From Cadophora sp. MPI-SDFR-AT-0126 (taxonomy: Eukaryota; Ascomycota; Leotiomycetes; Helotiales; Ploettnerulaceae), in NCBI GenBank assembly GCA_020747065.1, contig JAGMVK010000003.1:1-64000 (forward strand): a stretch of 64,000 nt of DNA. Direction: 5' to 3'. Numbering within the stretch: position 1 is the first letter of the stretch; the number at the start of each line of letters is the position of its first letter. The notes below the pieces were generated by a model that saw only the letters and a list, made by a program, of their open reading frames with translations, did not search any database and was not told the DNA's origin. The position numbers and the translations under genes are program-made. This document shows, one piece after another, positions 20,909 to 32,660 of the stretch.

Positions 20909-23061
20909 TTAGATCAATACAAACTCAGTCATCTCCAAGTTCTCCAACCGCATATTTTCCTCAAACAACTCTCTATACATAACACTATGCACGTATGCCT
21001 CACTAACTAACTCTCACCTTCCATTTCCCTTATCTAAACCTATTCTCCTTACTATATAAGGAAATTTAGCCCCTTCGAAGATAACTACGATATCCCTAAC
21101 CTTGACAGATTCGGGCGCTAACTCTACCAAGCCCTTTTCTAATAGTATTCCCCTCCGAAACTTTTGGAACGATAACATGTTATAATATCCCCCTGTTTCT
21201 GGTGGTTGGGCGCCAGGAAGCATAGTCTCAGAATTAGAAGCTCTAATCTCGCTTATCACGCCATAGTAACCCCTTTCTATAGCCTGGAAAGGTATACTAC
21301 CACTCATAGTCCTATTTGCATGCCGGACGAACCCCATCCCGTACTGTTCTATATCTGCAATAGGGGTGCGTATTGCGGCGTTCGCTCAATCACTAGGATG
21401 CGGATACGGATCTGGGAGAAGGAATGGGCGATCTAGTTTGTAGTTTGACATTTGACACAGAAACGAAATGCCATTCAAATAATCAGAAGTTTTAAGTCTG
21501 TTGTTGGTTGCGTTGTGGCCAGGATACCAAGGTTTTTCTGCTAGTCTCTCGATAGTGTCAAGAACATAGCCGTATAATTTTATTTGGTCTTTGGGTAAGA
21601 TACTAGGCCCAGGGGGAAGGGAGAAGGGAGTAGGCCCCGAAGCAGCGAATAAGGAAATCTATGGTAGCTGACCATATGGCCTATGAATATCCAGTCTCTA
21701 ATCTGGCACCCAACTTAGTATATCGCGAGGCGGATCTGCTGCCGCTGTTGTGCGAGGGAAAGCAGGTCTACGTTCCTAGCCGATATTATCGCGCGTGCTG
21801 CTGAGGTAAAAATCTCAGAGTAGGTTTTAGACTTATCGTAGTTGGGAACAATTGCAAGGGCTGGGAGATCAGACACCAAGCTAAGTAGGGTAAAGGTGCG
21901 ATCTCGGTCCTCTGAGGCCTGGACTTTATTTTCCACCTGGCTTTGGTATAAGCCCTGGATAAGGGGGAAGTTGAGGTTCAGCTTCTAGCCCTGGTATCGA
22001 TGACGCATGCCGATGATAGCGCTAGGAGTTTGGTTGTGCTTGATGTCACAAAGCTGTGTGAATTGCCGTCTGAGAAGTGATCTATCATTATTGGAATTAA
22101 TGTTGCCGTGGAGGCGGTCTAAGAGATTCTGGATCAGGTGTTGCTTTATCATGAGCATAGAAATGAGTGCGGCTTGAAAGTGAGTGAACGGAACTGTCGC
22201 TTTCCCGTAATGGATTGATATTTGTGCCGAAACCACGAACTCTTGTAAAATCCAAGCCCGGTGCCAGTATGGTCTGGATAGTATTTTCTCGTATGCCGTG
22301 CGAAATTTGATGGCGTTGGGGAGGTCGCTGGGGCGCGCAGAGAATGTACCCGATAGAGCATTCTTGATTATCGCCTCGGTCTCCTTGTAGTCTCCTTCAG
22401 CTTCACTGGAACCATTGCACATTCTGATCATTAACTCCAAAATGCCATTGTCAACAACAAACTTCCCAACTCGATTGATCTCAGCTATGACCTCATCGCT
22501 GCCATCGTCTGCTGGTCCGAGCTATACGATTGTGTTGGCTGCGTCACTATAGATATCCCTTATCTGCCCCACTTGCTCTGACTTCTTTGTATCGTTATCT
22601 TGGTTGATGCATCGAGTATTAACCCAAAGACGAATATCTATAAAATCATCGCGGATGTGTTTAAGTGCTTTAAACAGATTTTTGGCCACGCTACTCCAGG
22701 TACCATTGATTGATATTGGGACGGTATCGCTCGTATCGCCCCAAGCGTATGAAAGCGCTTCATAGTATGGCTTATCGGCCCGGAAGGAGTGATAGAGTTC
22801 GCAATGAATTGGGACATCCTTATCAGACAGGACACTTGCATTCTTACTAGAAGGATCTGCAGTTTTGGGACGGGCTATGGGTTTAGAGGAGGCGAGGGAA
22901 TAGAGCAGAAGGATGCGAAACTCGTGGCGGGCGGGGCGAAGTGGTTTATATATGGTTTGCGCGCTTGACGTTTCACTCACTAACGAAGGTTTACTTGGTT
23001 TGAGCAAAAGCAGGTCTCCGTCCAGTAGATTCGATGAAGCAAGAATAATCGTCAAGGACAT
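20909..23061 (-). pseudogene. HET-domain protein, decayed
   Basis: Starts at ATG 23061 on the minus strand. The HET core is clear: YEALSYAWGD, then RLWVNTRCINQDND, then a QVGQIRDIYSDAANTIV stretch followed by TAG where Trp of VWLG is expected (22522). Further stops lie at 21985 and 21715. The frame shifts once near 21610, after which LPKDQIKLYGYVLDTIERL is read. The C-terminal block with EAYVHSVMYRE and the final TEFVLI ends with TAA at 20909, beyond an internal TGA near 21014. HET proteins trigger cell death when incompatible hyphae fuse. The full domain order and length (~700 aa) are those of a typical solitary HET protein. Confidence 0.85.
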
Positions 23062-23337
23062 GTCGTGAGATTAACCGTAACGAAACTTGCTAAGAAGGTG
23101 GCTTTAAAGCTAACTAGCCTGGGTATAAAAGTCCGTGTTTTTAGGCGAGCAACCAAAATTAACACCCCTCAACTATGCTTCCAGCCACCCCTCCACTCGA
23201 TTTTAACCACTAAAAGGGCAATGAAATAGCTGTAAAGCACAAGGAGGCGATACGCCAGCTTTATGGCTTTGCGGATGCTGGCTCTGTCTCTCCTTTTTCC
23301 AAGCTACATTTTCCAAGACCAAAGGTTGCAAGTAAAA
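23062..23337. other. Short spacer between HET and RTA1 relics
   Basis: No gene seen. Both flanking relics read on the minus strand. Confidence 0.4.
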
Positions 23338-24331
23338 TCAGACTCGAGAGCCCCTACTCGTCAAATGAATCCCAGTTAAACCACTATCGCTCTTCCCTCC
23401 ACGTCGCTTCCCAACACCAAAATAGTTCCTAGGGTGTAACACACAGAAAACAGCAATGGCAGGCAGCATCGGTACAGCTTCAAGCGCATAGAACATCCAC
23501 TCATGGGTGAACGGATATCCGAAAATGCCCTGTGAGAACTCGGCGAGACGAAAGGCGCACTGAACCTGAGGACGAACAATTAGCATGACCCTACGAAGCA
23601 GGATAAAGTGGATTAAACGGACTATAATCATCCCCGAAGAAAAATAAACTGCAGCCAAAATCCCCGTCCAGCCTCTCCCAGCTCCCTTATTCACCCCCCT
23701 TCTTGTTAGTAGATGGAATTTCGCTAAAATTAAAAAGAAAAACGAAAAAGTAGCCAACTGCATAGCTAATCCAGTAATCATTATATTCTCTCCAATCTTT
23801 ATAGTATTTCCTTCCTAATTATTAGAAGCTGCGATACCGCTACCATTAACTTGGACGAGGAGGGTGATGATGTCGCAGATGACGAAGATGCGGGTTAGTT
23901 TGGCAACCGGAATCTTATAGATATGTGTGTGGTGGGAGGGAAGGACGCGGAGGCAGAGACGTGAAATGAGGAGGTAGTTGCCGGCGCCGACGAAAAGGGG
24001 GGCGATTACGATAAAGGAGGAGGAGATGGCATAGAGTGGCTGGCTGCAAGTCAGTCTTCTCGTGATTTAGCTTGTAGCGTTAATCTTAAGGGAGAGAAAT
24101 TACGATTGATGATTTATCCTTGATAGATGCTGCTCGCACTGTATATCCGCCTACTTCCAGAAGTGCTCTAAGAAAAATAATAATGAAGTAGTAGGACTTG
24201 TACTTGAAAACTGATTACCAGAATTGGATGAACATAGGAATTGCGTAGAGGACCGTAGCAACGATTGCGAGGGGGAAGTTGGGGGCGTACAGCCAGATAG
24301 AGTCTGGATGGGTTTCCCAATACTTGGCCAT
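23338..24331 (-). pseudogene. RTA1-like membrane protein, decayed
   Basis: Exon 1 starts at ATG 24331 with WLYAPNFPLAIVATVLY and the LLEVGGYTVRA block. An intron ends in GACTGACTTGCAG near 24050. The second part carries the membrane segments ISSSFIVIAPLFVGAGNYL, FVICDIITLLVQ and MQLATFSFFFLILAKFH, and the HEWMFYALE block near residue 230. Seven hydrophobic segments are expected for the RTA1 family, fungal lipid-translocating or resistance proteins of the plasma membrane. TAA after IQFW and TAG after AASNN both fit Gln codons. The phase across the intron does not close exactly, so an indel is also likely. The last 147 codons (23781-23338) are open. Confidence 0.78.
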
Positions 24332-24804
24332 GATGGCTTGTTAGTCTCTGACTATTTTTTGCCCAAGGAAAGAATTGAAAATCAGGTATATTGAGGAATT
24401 TTGTTTTTGGATGGAGATGTCGATATCCGCGGTATTACCTTGGGATAACTATCTTCCTTTAAGGGATCTCGAGCCTTTTTATGCCCTTGCTGACTCCATA
24501 TCTCTCCAGATTAATTACCTATTACTATATCAACTCCTGGCGGTTCCCACCCCCAAAATTGAATACAGCCTCATCCTCAAACACGAGATACGTGACGAAG
24601 TGCGGACTTGAGTTGGAAATGATTAGAGCGGGGCGAGTGGTCTGGACCTTGTTCTTCGCATTCATCGTGTTGAAGGCACTTGCTGACGTTGCAGTGGTGT
24701 ACCGAACGGCTTGGCGTGGTGATGCTAAGATAGAGTAAGCGCGGGGTAATTGAGGTGCCCCTTTGAATACTGGGGGAGAGTCTTGCCGATCTTATTTCCC
24801 CTAT
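24332..24804. other. Spacer with short unassigned frames
   Basis: A plus-strand frame ending at 24738 contains one hydrophobic segment (VVWTLFFAFIVLKALADVAVV) but resembles no family I know and overlaps other frames. No gene is claimed. Confidence 0.3.
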
Positions 24805-25241
24805 GAATTCCGACTCCACCACGAAAGGCTTACCGATACTATGATCCATGGCAAAAGCATGCCTGGGTGGTTTACTTGATCAACGGCAGACTTGTAGAAT
24901 ATAGGTAGGGACTGGATGAACTGACTTATGTACTGAAATGAGTCGAGGCTTGTGCAACGTGGAGATTCTAGACACCCCTCCATTTCATTGTCGCAATCCT
25001 TTTCTGCTCTAGAAAGTCGTTTTATCTGTAAGTCCTCTTCCCAGTACAAGTTCCATGTCTCAGTCTTCAGCCCGAAGCCCGAAGTCCAAATTTGTCATAA
25101 GCTTGTCGGTTTTGTTAACCAAAGACATGTATTTTGGGAGTACTGTCCTTCAAGAATCACGTCAACATATGCGTTCAAACCTTTGGTCTGCCTTAGGATT
25201 AAGGTTTTTGAAATTGACACCTGCTTCCAAGTAAGTTCATC
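24805..25241 (-). pseudogene. Unidentified minus-strand coding relic
   Basis: A frame of ~140 codons with one TAG is open on the minus strand and has a protein-like composition (QIWTSGFGLKTETWNLYWEE, then SLDSFQYISQFIQSLPIFYK). It lies just downstream of the transcription-factor relic, on the same strand. No family recognised; it may not be a gene. Confidence 0.25.
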
Positions 25242-26807
25242 TTAATAAACTTGTAAGACACCCTGAGGTAGCGACTCTTAGTACCAGATTGCATCCCCAA
25301 TAGAATCTGCCACAACTCTTAGCCAGTCATTGAATTTCTTCTTGCCCTCTGGAAGCATGTCGCAAACCGAGTATATCTAACGCAAATGATATCTAACCGG
25401 GGTCGATTTGTTTGTCCCAGACCACTCGCGGTCAATAATCGGAGAACCGAGAATTTAGATGGCGAGGAAGTGTGCGATAAGGACTCTTCCACCTAAGTTC
25501 TTAGGATCGATTAGCTCTTGAAAAGGCTGATTTTCTAGGCTGATAATGAAGCGGTAGACGGTGATAAATTTGAAATAGACTGAAAAGTAAGCATGTCTTC
25601 GAACACTAGAGTTCGGTGAAACTGACCTTGTACTGAGGATATTGCTGCTGCCTTGATAATATTAAATAAAACCTGGTAAAATAGCAGGTTCACTGGCCTA
25701 TCTAAAAGAGGTAGAACAGCTGCTAAAGAGTTCTTTGCACCTTCAATCAAATCCCCAGGGAGGGCTGGGAGATACATGAGTCGTTCTTCCATAAAGCTAA
25801 AATTATCCTCCTCAGTCAAGATGAAAGTCATGGGAAGATTCTCAGCCATTAGGTGATTACTCAGAATACTGCATCCTCGAACCGTTTGTAAAAATTCCTG
25901 GAGCCCATCTTCTATATAAGATGATTGGAATGCGAGGAGATAGCATGATGCTAGTAGAGCATCGGCATCGCTCCCTGTCTGACGTTTTGTTGAGATAGCA
26001 GTATTCGATCCTTTGATAGCGTGAATTCGGTGATAGATTGCTGTGGTCTGGAAATCTATTCCCGTGATAAGTTCGAGATGTGACGCTGCTATTGCAAGAA
26101 TGGCATGTATTAAATATTCATTCTGTCCCTAAAGGTCAGTGAGCAGAGGATATGAAGTGAGGAGACCTACGTGATGTGCAATCAGCGGTACTTGAGAGAT
26201 CTAAGTAGAATTATTACTAATTAGGATGTGAGGATAAGTACTAAGCATGAAATGGTGGAACAGTCGCATGTCGTTTAGGCTAAAAATAGTTGGCGTTCCT
26301 GAGAGGTTGAGGTTCGGTCTTGGAGTTGGAGAGTATGTGGCAGATATCCTGAGCGCAGATAAAGTCTTTGAATCCGGATATGTGCACCTAATATTCATCC
26401 TCGTGCAATTGTGGCACGATGGCTGTGTTTCCTGATACTGTAGTATTGTCAGCCTTATTCATCTTCTTGCTAGGTATAGTATACCTTGATTTTTCTTTTC
26501 TTGCAGTTGAAGCAACCTTGCGTAGACTTTGTGTGTCCTCTCCTTGATTTCTGGGGTAAAATAAATTCAGCTTGAGATTCCCTGGTGCCTCGGCTTCTCA
26601 AACGTGAGAGGTATTCTGAGGGGAGCTTACTACACTTGACTGAGGCTTTCGCTTTCCCGCGACGAGTTGTCCGTATCCTCTCGAATCCGGAGAATTTATC
26701 AATGACAAGGGCATACTTGTCTCGCTGGTGCTTGAGTTATTGGGTATACTTGGGCTTAACAAATTGTCACTCCTTGACGATAAGCTCGTTATGGTGATGT
26801 ATGTCAT
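25242..26807 (-). pseudogene. Fungal transcription factor (Zn2Cys6-type C-terminal region), decayed
   Basis: On the minus strand the sequence shows LNDMRLFHHFMLSTYPHI (about 26260), the middle helices, and the end block with STPVR, IYSVCDMLPEGKKKFNDW and RVVADSI (about 25310-25400). This is the C-terminal part of a common class of fungal Zn2Cys6 regulators that bind DNA near metabolic clusters. The N-terminal Ser/Thr-rich stretch reaches about 26807, but no intact six-Cys motif is visible. Many TAG/TAA stops and at least one frame change break it. Confidence 0.6.
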
Positions 26808-27199
26808 ACTATCTTGATTCGAATAAAATTTACTGTAAAGGAGATTGAACTGCCTTTATAGTCATTATTCATGTTGGTGGTTGGTGGGTGGATAACGACG
26901 TAAAAGCTATCGAAACTCCGCTAAGCCTATTCTAGCTAAGCCTAACTGCTATCAGCAGAGACTCACGTGATTGCGGAACATCTAGCAGCCTCCTTCTGGC
27001 CAGTTGTGCGCTTGAACACCTGTGTGCTAGCACGACCCCGAAAGCCCTCTCTTCAGTCGTACCTCCTTACTTTCGGTATTATTACACAAATATAATTTGT
27101 GTTCGAACATATGTATTTTGGTATCTTCGGGTCTCTTGTCACGTCCACAGACAATTTGCAATAGAGTATAAGACAAGTTTCGATTACGCTGCTTTGATT
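26808..27199. other. Spacer, nothing recognised
   Basis: A moderately AT-rich spacer between divergent relics. No feature supported. Confidence 0.35.
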
Positions 27200-27655
27200 A
27201 TGTCGGTAACCCGCTTAATAGTAACCTAAATTTGGATAATAATCTTCTTACACCGAGCATCTTCAATACTTCTGACTACGACTTCAGTAATATGCTGAGC
27301 CTCACTCTTTTAATTAGTAAGTCGCAGACAAATATACTAGATATGCAAGCTAACCTGTAATTAGCTAAAGCAAAAATACTAAGAGATAAAGTTAATAGTA
27401 GCGAGTATTTTCCTACTTTCCCAAGTCTCGTAATATCACTATAGAACTTAACTGGTTTCTCGGACCAAATTCTGAGTTCTCGTTCTACTCGTGGAAGCTT
27501 ATATGCTACTCGCTAACTTAATACGGATTCCGCGAATAGCAACGAATTAACTCGAAAAGGATCGAACGATTCTTCCACACAGCCCGACTCTGCTGTCGAC
27601 TTCAGCAGCCCCCCCTGGTGCCAAGAAGGATTTGTCTATTGAATAGGCTATTGAG
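27200..27655 (+). pseudogene. Unidentified plus-strand coding relic
   Basis: One frame reads through ~150 codons with only three internal TAA/TAG, each at a plausible Gln, then TGA. It contains a helical stretch (QANL, LAKAKILRDKVNSSEY) and a Ser/Thr-rich end (NDSSTQPDSAVDFSSPP). I do not recognise it. It precedes the P450 fragment but does not look like part of a P450. Confidence 0.3.
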
Positions 27656-27805
27656 ATTCCAGTCTATGAAAAAGAGGAATTTCTTCCTTCGCGGTCCTCG
27701 ATAGGGAACAATGCTAAACCTATATTTGCGCTCCTTGCACGTGTGAGTTACTTATCTTCCTTACTAAAATATAGGTTTTGTTGATTTTGACAAATAACAG
27801 ACCTC

Positions 27806-28225
27806 GGTTGGAATCAATCTTTGAGTGTTCAGCCGTAATAAAGAACTTTACGGCGAAGATGCCGATATCTGGCGACCTGAACAGTGGCTCGAGTACAGCC
27901 TGGAGAAGCTCAAATATCTGGGTAAGTCTTCCATCTTACTTCGCTTGCGCATCTGTTCACCGTGGTCTAGAGACGTATAACATAACTTTTGAAATAGGAG
28001 CTCGATCATGCCCTGGAAAATGTGGGTGATATATTTGCCCCGTTTGGGACGAGAAGAATACTTTACTAACGCAGAACAGACCTAGCCTAAGCAAACTATA
28101 CTAAGATAATTCCAATGCTTTTCTCTGAGTTCGAATGGAGTTTCACGGATCCTGACACGGAGGAAGTCTCGCAGTGCACGTTCTCTGTGAGGTTTATTGA
28201 ACTGATGATGCAACGGAGGGTGTGA
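27806..28225 (+). pseudogene. Cytochrome P450, C-terminal fragment
   Basis: The end of a P450 is readable: LYGEDADIWRPEQWLEY (the region before the haem loop, with the PERW-type motif), a GTAAGT donor after KLKYLG near 27920, then the haem-binding loop FEIGARSCPGK, which keeps F-x2-G-x-R-x-C-x-G, at 27988-28020. It ends with KIIPMLFSEFEWSFTDPDTE. TGA at 28033 and a TAA near 28088 interrupt it. The N-terminal 400 residues are not seen upstream. P450s of this fungal type are membrane-bound monooxygenases of secondary or xenobiotic metabolism; the substrate cannot be told. Confidence 0.72.
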
Positions 28226-28329
28226 GAGAAGAAGTAGCCGAGTCTTGCACGAGTGCATTCGAGGAATTATTGTCTCTGCACTGGTCTGCAGTTCATGACG
28301 GACTGCTTGCGAAGAATCGAGACGATTCT

Positions 28330-30108
28330 CTATATCATTGACTCATAGCAACTCTCTAGTGGCGCTATTACGTCCGTGTAAAACACCTCCTGAAAATGGG
28401 AACTCTTTAGATCCAAAGAATTAGTGTTAAAGTTATATCTCAGGCATCTCTTGATAGCCTGGAAGTACGCTGCTTCCTTTTCCTGCGTCCCTGAATTAAT
28501 ACTACGAATTAGCCTGTTCAATTTCTTTTCCTCTGTCTATCTATAAGGCAGTGGGTTACTAAGTTCGTTAACTTCGGAAGGGTCGCTAGGGATTATTTCA
28601 AGGGGATAACCGAAATAGAGTTCGACTAGTACAGTTGACAGTGCGAACAGCGACGGGTTACTCTAAGTCCGAAGCCCGTAACGAAGTAATGCTTGGGTAA
28701 CCTGATCAGAGGCGGAATCTTCAGATTTGCGAACGTAAAGCTGATCTGTTAGAGGTGCTTCTTCGGTTTTTATGAAGTAAATGTCGTTTTTGCCCCAGAC
28801 GCTTTGAAGCTAGGGTGTTGTATAGAGCTGCAAGACTGTAGAAGCGAGTGTGACCGACACTTTGTATCGCTCCTTGATGCTGTAGTTGTAGCGGCACATA
28901 TACTTCTCCTGGAGAACTTGCTCAAGAGACATCACTGTCCTCGTCTCTTCTTCGCAGCTGCAAAATATGTGGTGACGACACTCTTGGTGGTTAAGAAAGC
29001 TAATGTAGCTGGATTTCTCAGGCGAATTTTTGAGTGCTTCACATAAAGAAGCAATTTCTGACCCACTGGTGGATGAAGGAGCTGGTCTAACGCTAGCAAA
29101 GGAAACGGAACCAATAACCCTGGAAGGTATAGTCTTAGTAGTCACTCTCGAGCCAGAAGTCTGCATGCGGTACTTACTGGGCTTGTGGAACTTCTGAGGG
29201 TTGGATCTGAGCCCGTCTCCATAACTATGGCAGGGAGCTATCGATGCTTAAGCTCCCTGAAAATGCGAATAAAAGCATAAAGCTATATGTAGTATGTGCA
29301 CTTTAGGACGTTTTTTCTCGAGTCTGGAGTTGCAGATGGATAGTGTGGCTAGGGGCACATAGACATTGCTACCTAATCGACTGGAAGAGACTCTCTGCGT
29401 ACTGACGGGTTGAGGACTAAAACTTCGTATTGAGCCTACGACTTCGTTCTCGCCTCGGCGCTGCAAGCTCCATGGCATCACTAACAAGGGAGCCGATTTT
29501 TTCAACGTCGCTTCGAATATCCGCGATAGCTAGTGCATAGTCACCACTCTGTAGGCCAAGCATTATTACCTTGAAGGTCCTTCTGGCGGTATGGGTTTTC
29601 CTAAGAAACTTGGTAAAAGCATTTGACTTCCTAGTGTTACTTCCCTTCATCCACCGAGGCTGCAGGAGCGAGTGTCAGCTCTGACAATTTAGAGGATGCT
29701 TAGATGAGTACTAACAAGGAAATTATTGTCCAACTGGAGCTTCTTTGAGAAGGCATCTAGTCTAGTAAACAGCTGTAACACTAATTGTTCGTAAATAGCA
29801 TAATCCTGGTGGCCAAGCAATTTCCGTATTTTTGCGTGTAGTCCAGGATCGCTCTACTTCTTCCCCTTCGGAAATTTCAAAAGCTCTTCCGCTTCTTCGG
29901 GGGGTATCTGTAATCAACCCAGGAGACTCTCGCAACCTCTTTGAAAGCTGCGGGTTTCGATTTTGAGGTCTAGAATGAGGTTGCCCACGAGCGCCTGATA
30001 GCCTATCATGCTTTTTATTGTCTTAATGCCCTCCCCATAGTGTTCGAGGGCCGTTAGAACAAGCGGAAGTGTACCGAGTACAACGCCCGTAATTTCGAAG
30101 CCGGACAT
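28330..30108 (-). pseudogene. DUF7580 (HeLo-associated) protein, decayed
   Basis: The N-terminus MSGFEITGVVLGTLPLVLTALEHY at 30108 is the usual start of fungal DUF7580 proteins, which are related to HeLo-like/prion-forming domain proteins. Recognisable later parts are the HQDYAIYEQLVLQLFTRLD region (about 29770), a KIMLGL-like helix (about 29540), and the kinase-like C-terminal region with WGKNDIYFIKT (about 28790) and KRCLRYNF near 28440. It ends at about 28330. Many stops (TAG/TAA) and frame changes are present. Its length (~590 codons) fits a complete gene. A role in programmed cell death or prion-like signalling is inferred from the family only. Confidence 0.65.
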
Positions 30109-30680
30109 GTCGTGGATCGAGGGAAGGAGAGTAAGGCTCGAAGACTACGGTACGATGGCGGTATCAAGACAGGCCAAGATTCAGTTAATAGTGGGATTTG
30201 GTCGCGGCACTGTATGTTCAGAGTTAATCAGTGCAGAGAGGCTGCTTCTCGCAGATGAGACTTACGCAGGTATAAGCTCGGAGTAAGTATAGTACATCAC
30301 TGTGTTTACTGTAGGGAGTGAACGAAGACTAGAGCTTGAAGTTATGGAAAACTTGCTCTCCTTATTGACGCTGCGGCTGAGATCTTTGACTGGGGTAATC
30401 ATTCGCGGACTGTGCCCCCGCACTTCTTTACCTGTGCGAGCTGACTGCGCATATACCTTATCTTTTCCCCCCCTCTCCTCTCAAGATCGCTGACACTTTA
30501 TTATACAGATATCGTAGTCATTCTAACTATGTCTTTTCACCTCGTGGCATCAATTTCCTAAAACAAGAACCTTCGTCTCATCTCCTCGTGAGTTTGTGAA
30601 AGCCTTTATGGATGGCGCCTTCTCTATTCGACATGGTAAGTGCTGCAAGGCTGGACAGCACGAGCTAAGATGATGTCTCG
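30109..30680. other. Divergent spacer, no gene seen
   Basis: The spacer lies between the minus-strand DUF7580 relic and the plus-strand acuF-like relic. It may contain the first short exon of the latter (an ATG near 30607 with a GTAAGT donor near 30634). Confidence 0.4.
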
Positions 30681-32588
30681 TTGATGGATAATTTAATCTT
30701 AAGGCGTTATCGTCGGTGCTTCGAAGACTTTGAACGAGTCCTCTTATTGCTTGGTGCACCCGGACACTTATTTGAACAAGATATCTCTTCCACAGACGTC
30801 TCAAACGAATTTGATCGATATAAACTGTGGTGCAGCAATGTAGGGGCTGCTCATGATGGCCCCAATTACCGATTGTCTTTGGACTACAGGCTTCGTGAAA
30901 CGCCTTCCTACAAGGAACAGATCAGCGATATTCTCAACAGATTGGCGGAGACAGTAAGCATATCCTTTTTGTCATCCAGTGTGAATGAGGGATTGTTCGG
31001 ATCGTATGTATACTGATCCGCCGTGTTGACTCTAGCTTGAACGAAGTGAGCTTGATCCTTGGCTCCACAGGTCTCTACTGACTTCAGTGACTTGTACTAG
31101 CTGGTTCGCTGTTACAAGGCAGCTCTCAGCCGTTCAAAAGCAAAAGTTTATGGAATGATGCAACTGACTTCTCATCGGATGCTGAGCTAAGCTTATTAAG
31201 TGAAGAAGACGATGGTTCGTTGATAGCTGAGAATGAACTGGTCCCAGGAGAATCGCAGGAAGACATCGATGATTTCAGGCGACGGATTGCTAGCATTAGA
31301 GGTACCGTCACTGCGAAAGCATAAGTTGAAGCTACTTAGGAGACTTCTGTCCAACCTTTGGTGGACCCACACGGCCTGGACGAGCTCCAAATCCCCATTT
31401 TAGAGGTTCCACAGCTCCTTGAAACACTTCAGTTTATAATTACCTGCCTCTACAGGATACCTATTCGCCGTCCTGCCACATTGGAACGAAGTAAGAAGCT
31501 TGCTACTATAAACATTGAGCATTTTGAGCCTTTTGACAATGCCTATATCGACGATAGATGTCCTGCAGTAAGTATAACGCTCAAGCAGAGGCTGCAGCAA
31601 ATGACCTCACGCAGGCGACGACTTCTAATCTACCGAGCCTAATATTATGAACATATCAAAACTGACTTACCTCGACGGACCCCAGACGTAATTAGGGAGC
31701 TGAAAATGCCTATTTCAGAGATAGAAATGAGGCAGTCAGGAACGAGACCAGCGATAAGCTAAAAAGAGAGTAGCAAGCTTAGCTAGTACTCGAAAGCAAC
31801 AACATTCAACGCTGTGGATTTTCCAAATTTCTCTGCGAATATGCTGTCTGTAGACTAAGTATCTGAGACAGAGTTATTACCATCTATAAATCCATCGCTG
31901 TGGACGACTGAAAACTAGAAGCTATATATCCCACCGCGTCCCTAAGGGATAGCCGGGGGAAAGTATTTCCTCTGCCCTTACTGCTTCGTGCTTTGCCAGG
32001 TAAAAAGCGATGAAGCTTAGAAGTGAGTTACAGTCTGCTTGCAGAATTACCCGAAATCTTACTAAACTCGGTTTCAGGCGTCACGTTCTTAAAGATCTTG
32101 AGCCCTATATCTGTACATTTGTCAATTGCATTCTGGAAGATCATTAATTTGATAACCGTGATGATTAGTACGAACATGAGCTTTAAAAGCACCGGATTGA
32201 GTGGTGTTGCAACCTAGATGGCCACTCTCTATGCATATCCTCATTGGAATTTCTGTCACACCTTCAAGATCACCACCCGACTCTCCAGTCCTCGTCGATG
32301 TCATAAGATGCTCTTCAGTAGTTTCAAAGACTAGCTCAAACATCTTCCAAGATCTGCCTATTGTGTTCGATGCCTTCGGAAAAGCTTAAAACCTATCTTT
32401 CTCGGTATATGGAGCAGATAGCATTATATATCTTAGGAGGGAATAACGAGGAAGATTCAGAACCCGGATCAGATGTATCAGATAAAGCTCGAAGGGTGGA
32501 ATCAAGTGCTGATCTAAGCTTAGAAAACGACGATGTCGATTGGAAGTTGCAGGATCCTGCTGAGATTCCAGATCCTGTTACTATATAA
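30681..32588 (+). pseudogene. acuF-like C2H2 zinc-finger protein, decayed
   Basis: The N-terminal part shows the conserved RYKLWCSNVGAAHDGPN and SLDYRLRETPSYKEQI blocks (30800-30930), then the coiled region with LLETLQFIITCLYRIPIRRPA (31410-31480) and FPNFSANM. A zinc-finger region follows, with FLCPYCFVLC near 31965 and decayed further fingers up to about 32380. The C-terminus has YMEQIALYILG and an acidic tail ending at 32588. This is the layout of the large Pezizomycotina family annotated as oxidoreductase acuF-like C2H2 proteins, which often lie beside NLR and HET genes. Stops are TAG/TAA/TGA in most segments, with frame changes. Confidence 0.7.
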
Positions 32589-32660
32589 GAAGACATCTTA
32601 GATGAGCAATCAATAGTTCCAGATACTACTGAGATGCTATGGACTATTCCGTTTGATCTT

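Noticed and set aside
23338..28225. Secondary-metabolite cluster (transcription factor, RTA1, P450)
   Set aside because: No PKS, NRPS or terpene synthase core gene is seen, and all members are decayed.
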